A model generated the notes under the pieces. It made no database searches. It worked only from the letters and a program-made list of their open reading frames with translations, and was not told the origin of the DNA. Positions 61,355-64,000 of a DNA stretch of 64,000 nucleotides are shown here, in pieces (position 1 is the stretch's first letter; each line of letters begins with the position of its first letter). Both the position numbers and the translations under genes were made by a program. This stretch comes from DATAPE01 sp034667525 (lineage in GTDB: Bacteria; Actinomycetota; CADDZG01; WHSQ01), in the NCBI GenBank assembly GCA_034667525.1, contig JAXDJO010000003.1:62001-126000 (forward strand), read 5' to 3'.

Positions 61355-62122
61355 CTAAGCGGGTGAAGGCTCGATAGCCCCATCCCGCATGTTGATCAGT
61401 CTGCCTGCCATCGCTCCTATCGAAGGATCGTGCGTCACGACGACCAGCGTCAAACCTTCACGATTGAGCTCACGAAACAGGTCCATGATCGACAAGGCGG
61501 TTTCCGAATCGAGGTTCCCCGTGGGCTCATCGGCCCACACGATGGCCGGTTGGCCGGCGAGCGCACGAGCGACGGTCACGCGCTGCTGCTCGCCTCCCGA
61601 CAACTCGTTCGGCCTGTGATTCTTTCGATGCCCCAGGCCGACGCGCTCCAACGTCTCTTCGGCCCGCCGACGCGCCTCACCTGCGGACCGACCCGCAAGG
61701 AGCAACGGCAGCTCTACGTTCTCGACCGCCGAGAACACCGGGATCAGGTTGAACGATTGGAAGACGAAACCCATCCGCTCGGCGCGATGCTGAGTTCTCT
61801 TGGCGTCGGAAAGCTTGTGGATCTCCAGGCCCTCGACCAGGACCGTTCCGGCATCGATATCGTCGAGGCCGGACAGGCAATTGAGCAGCGTCGTCTTTCC
61901 CGACCCCGAGGGCCCCATCACCGCGATCCACTCACCGGCGGCGATCTCGAGATCGAGGTCGCGCAGCGCCTCCACCGCCTCTGCACCCGTTCGATAGACC
62001 TTCTTGACGTGCTCCGCAAAAAGGATGCTGCCGGTTCGAACGGCTTCGTTTTCCGCGACCAAAGATTCTGTCTTCACCTTGTGAAGGGTAAATGGTCGTA
62101 ACGAAAGGCGGCCTGCCGACAC
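61355..62122 (-). CDS. ABC transporter ATP-binding protein, MacB/LolD type
   Basis: ATPase of 240-255 residues with Walker [10 protein letters not shown], signature LSGGEQQR, Walker [16 protein letters not shown] and the H-loop VVVTHDPS; the sequence around Asn-Leu-Asp is typical of the MacB/LolD class that pairs with FtsX-like permeases. The start is uncertain: GTG 62122 gives the longest protein, GTG 62077 is a good alternative. It is the first gene of a two-gene operon set between clpC and radA. Confidence 0.92.
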   Translation of the reverse strand: MSAGRLSLRPFTLHKVKTESLVAENEAVRTGSILFAEHVKKVYRTGAEAVEALRDLDLEIAAGEWIAVMGPSGSGKTTLLNCLSGLDDIDAGTVLVEGLEIHKLSDAKRTQHRAERMGFVFQSFNLIPVFSAVENVELPLLLAGRSAGEARRRAEETLERVGLGHRKNHRPNELSGGEQQRVTVARALAGQPAIVWADEPTGNLDSETALSIMDLFRELNREGLTLVVVTHDPSIGAMAGRLINMRDGAIEPSPA

Positions 62123-62169
62123 CCTCGGTATGTTTTAAGTCCGTATGTTTTGTGGTCGTAGAGCCACCT

Positions 62170-62195
62170 TATACGTGGCCAAGCTCGCAAAGAAT
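62170..62195 (-). promoter_or_regulatory. 26-bp conserved element upstream of the ABC operon (copy 2)
   Basis: Second copy of the element at 58435-58460, 23 of 26 bases identical, about 48 nt before the longest start of the ATPase gene. On the minus strand the TATA end continues as TATAAG, a plausible -10 box. Confidence 0.4.
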
Positions 62196-62197
62196 GC

Positions 62198-62229
62198 ATA
62201 GGGGGCCCGGATCTCTCCGGGCCCCCTAT
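62198..62229 (-). terminator. Terminator hairpin after clpC
   Basis: Perfect 13-bp stem: atagggggcccgg (62198-62210) and ccgggccccctat (62217-62229) with a 6-nt loop, starting 18 nt after the clpC stop. The U tract on the minus strand is weak, but strength and position fit termination of clpC. Confidence 0.75.
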
Positions 62230-62246
62230 TGGTTCATCGGTGGTTC

Positions 62247-64000
62247 TTATTCCGGCAGACCGTCTCCGTCGCCTTCGCCGACGCCTGCTCCGGCAAGCTC
62301 GACCGGGGGATGATCAGGCGTGCGAGCCGCCTTGGTGAACAGGACCGACTCCTCGCCCTTCTCATCCGGACCAGCATCCACGATGATCGTGTCGCCGGCG
62401 TCGAACTCCTTCCACAGGATTTTCTCGGACAGCGGGTCCTCGACGAAGCGCTGGATCGCACGCCGCAAGGGCCTTGCGCCGAGGGCAGGGTCATAACCCT
62501 TCGCCACGAGGAAGTCCTTGGCCTTGTCGGTGAGCTCGATCTCGACGTCCTGGCTACGCAGCTGCTCTTCGATCCTGTGAATCATGAGAGCGACGATCTC
62601 CTTGACCTCGATCTTCTCGAGCTCGTGGAAGACGATGACCTCGTCGATCCGGTTCAGGAACTCAGGACGGAAGTGACGCTTGAGCTCGTCCTGTACGCGT
62701 TCCTTCATCTTCTCGTAGGTGAGATCGCTGCTTCCCTGACCGAATCCCATCGCCGGCTTGCGCAGGTTATGGGTCCCGAGGTTCGAAGTCATGATGATCA
62801 CAGTGTTCTTGAAGTCGACGGTCTTGCCTTGTGCGTCCGTCAGCCGTCCGTCTTCGAGAATCTGCAGGAGCGTGTTGAAAACGTCGGGGTGGGCCTTCTC
62901 GATCTCGTCGAGCAGCACCACCGCATAGGGCCGTCTGCGTACCGCTTCGGTCAGCTGTCCGCCTTCTTCGTAACCGACGTATCCCGGTGGCGAGCCGACC
63001 AAGCGGCTGACGGTGTGCTTCTCCATGTACTCACTCATGTCGAGCTGGATCAGCGCGTCCTCGTCGCCGAAGAGGAACTCGGCGAGGGCCTTTGCAGTCT
63101 CGGTCTTACCCACACCCGAAGGTCCGAGGAAGATGAAAGAACCGGCAGGCCGCTTGGGATCTTTGAGGCCCGCACGCGTCCTGCGGATCGAACGAGACAC
63201 CGCTGCGATCGCGTCGTGCTGACCAACGATGCGCCGGTGCATCTCATCTTCCATCCGCAGCAGTTTGGCTGTCTCTTCTTCGGTGAGCGAAGTAACGGGG
63301 ATGCCCGTCCACGAGGACAGCACTTCTGCGATCTCTTCTTCGTTGACCTCGGCCAGAGTCTCGCCCTGAGCCGAGCGCCAATCGATCTCCTTCTCGGACT
63401 TCTCGGCCATCAGGCGCTTCTCGTCGTCGCGGAAGCCGGCGGCGCGCTCGAAGTCCTGGGCCTCGATGGACTCTTCCTTCTGCCGCCTCACCTCAACGAT
63501 CCGATCCTCGAGCTCGCGGTAGTCAGGCGGTGCTCCCATGCGACGGATACGCAAGCGCGAACCTGCTTCGTCGATGAGATCGATCGCCTTGTCGGGAAGG
63601 AACCGGTCCGAGATGTAGCGGTCGGCAAGATTGGCCGCAGCAACAAGTCCCTGATCGGTGATCTGAACGCGATGGTGAGCTTCGTACCGATCGCGCAATC
63701 CCTTGAGGATGTCGATCGTGTGCGCCACGGATGGCTCTGGAACCTTGATCGGCTGGAAGCGGCGCTCCAGCGCGGCGTCCTTCTCGAGGTGCTTGCGGTA
63801 TTCATCGAGCGTGGTGGCACCGATGGTCTGCAACTCACCGCGCGCCAGCATCGGCTTGAGGATGCTTGCGGCGTCGATCGCTCCCTCGGCTGCACCCGCA
63901 CCCACGAGCGTGTGCAGCTCGTCGATGAACAGGATGATGTCACCGCGCGTCTTTATCTCCTTGAGAACCTTTTTCAGACGCTCTTCGAAGTCACCGCGGT
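62247..64000 (-). CDS. clpC: ATP-dependent Clp protease ATP-binding subunit ClpC, C-terminal part (cut by window edge)
   Basis: AAA+ unfoldase that feeds substrates to ClpP. About 584 C-terminal residues are in the window. Visible are Walker B of the first domain (ILFIDELH), [15 protein letters not shown], the middle UVR/M-domain ([20 protein letters not shown]) that separates ClpC from ClpB, Walker A of the second domain ([16 protein letters not shown]), [20 protein letters not shown] and the C-terminal D2-small domain. It ends with an acidic tail EGDGDGLPE. The N-terminus lies beyond 64000. Confidence 0.97.
   Translation of the reverse strand, partial: RGDFEERLKKVLKEIKTRGDIILFIDELHTLVGAGAAEGAIDAASILKPMLARGELQTIGATTLDEYRKHLEKDAALERRFQPIKVPEPSVAHTIDILKGLRDRYEAHHRVQITDQGLVAAANLADRYISDRFLPDKAIDLIDEAGSRLRIRRMGAPPDYRELEDRIVEVRRQKEESIEAQDFERAAGFRDDEKRLMAEKSEKEIDWRSAQGETLAEVNEEEIAEVLSSWTGIPVTSLTEEETAKLLRMEDEMHRRIVGQHDAIAAVSRSIRRTRAGLKDPKRPAGSFIFLGPSGVGKTETAKALAEFLFGDEDALIQLDMSEYMEKHTVSRLVGSPPGYVGYEEGGQLTEAVRRRPYAVVLLDEIEKAHPDVFNTLLQILEDGRLTDAQGKTVDFKNTVIIMTSNLGTHNLRKPAMGFGQGSSDLTYEKMKERVQDELKRHFRPEFLNRIDEVIVFHELEKIEVKEIVALMIHRIEEQLRSQDVEIELTDKAKDFLVAKGYDPALGARPLRRAIQRFVEDPLSEKILWKEFDAGDTIIVDAGPDEKGEESVLFTKAARTPDHPPVELAGAGVGEGDGDGLPE

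Overview
The window is a stretch of high-GC bacterial chromosome and most likely comes from a deep-branching member of the Actinomycetota. The evidence is the CarD-ispD-ispF-cysS-rlmB order known from mycobacteria, an actinobacterial DUF3263 protein, a GpgS-type glucosyl-3-phosphoglycerate synthase, an AAC(2')-I-like acetyltransferase, zinc-type S14, and actinobacteria-style tails on ribosomal proteins. A SigH-type sigma gene next to rlmB is also present, as in Bacillota, which argues against Streptomyces or Mycobacterium proper. I cannot name the genus. No insertion sequence, phage or CRISPR array was seen.

Layout. (1) 1-6679: zwf (cut by the left edge) and pgi on the minus strand, then a plus-strand lipoprotein gene and acnA. 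(2) 6680-29632: convergent to acnA, one of the longest runs of translation genes a bacterium carries, all on the minus strand. In the direction of transcription it reads rpsL-rpsG-fusA-tuf-rpsJ-rplC-rplD-rplW-rplB-rpsS-rplV-rpsC-rplP-rpmC-rpsQ-rplN-rplX-rplE-rpsN(Z)-rpsH-rplF-rplR-rpsE-rpmD-rplO-secY-adk, then map-infA-rpmJ-rpsM-rpsK-rpsD-rpoA-rplQ-truA, then rplM-rpsI. (3) 30026-43739: rpoB-rpoC, rplJ-rplL with an L10 leader, an aminoglycoside 2'-N-acetyltransferase-like gene, rplK-rplA, secE-nusG, a secreted beta-helix protein and tRNA-Trp. (4) 43847-52117: an accessory island with gpgS, an AI-2E family permease, a GT20 trehalose-6-phosphate synthase and an OtsB-type phosphatase, a LytR_C membrane protein, a DUF3263 protein, glutamate dehydrogenase and a secreted ScyD-like beta-propeller. 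(5) 52332-64000: tRNA-Thr, sigH, rlmB, cysS, ispF, ispD, carD, radA, an ABC transporter pair and clpC (cut by the right edge).

How it works together. Apart from the two accessory insertions, the minus strand from clpC to rpsI is one conserved superregion for translation, transcription and stress. Many junctions are 1-4 nt overlaps (ATGA, GTGA, TGATG, TAGTG), so translational coupling is expected. Good housekeeping promoters with the form TTGACC-17 nt-TATCCT (or close) stand before rpsL, rpoB (two in tandem) and rplM, and a Rho-independent terminator follows rpoC. The island at 43.8-48.5 kb points to compatible-solute synthesis (glucosylglycerate and trehalose).

Most noteworthy: three decayed tandem copies of the rpsI 3' end; three enzyme genes (truA, rlmB, ispD) with no ATG, GTG or TTG where the protein must start; heavy use of TTG starts in core genes; a 64-bp non-coding repeat shared between two distant operon gaps; repeat-encoded disordered tails on S3, L22 and L10; an AAC(2')-like gene inside the ribosomal stalk region; and a duplicated 26-bp promoter-like element before radA and before the inserted ABC operon.
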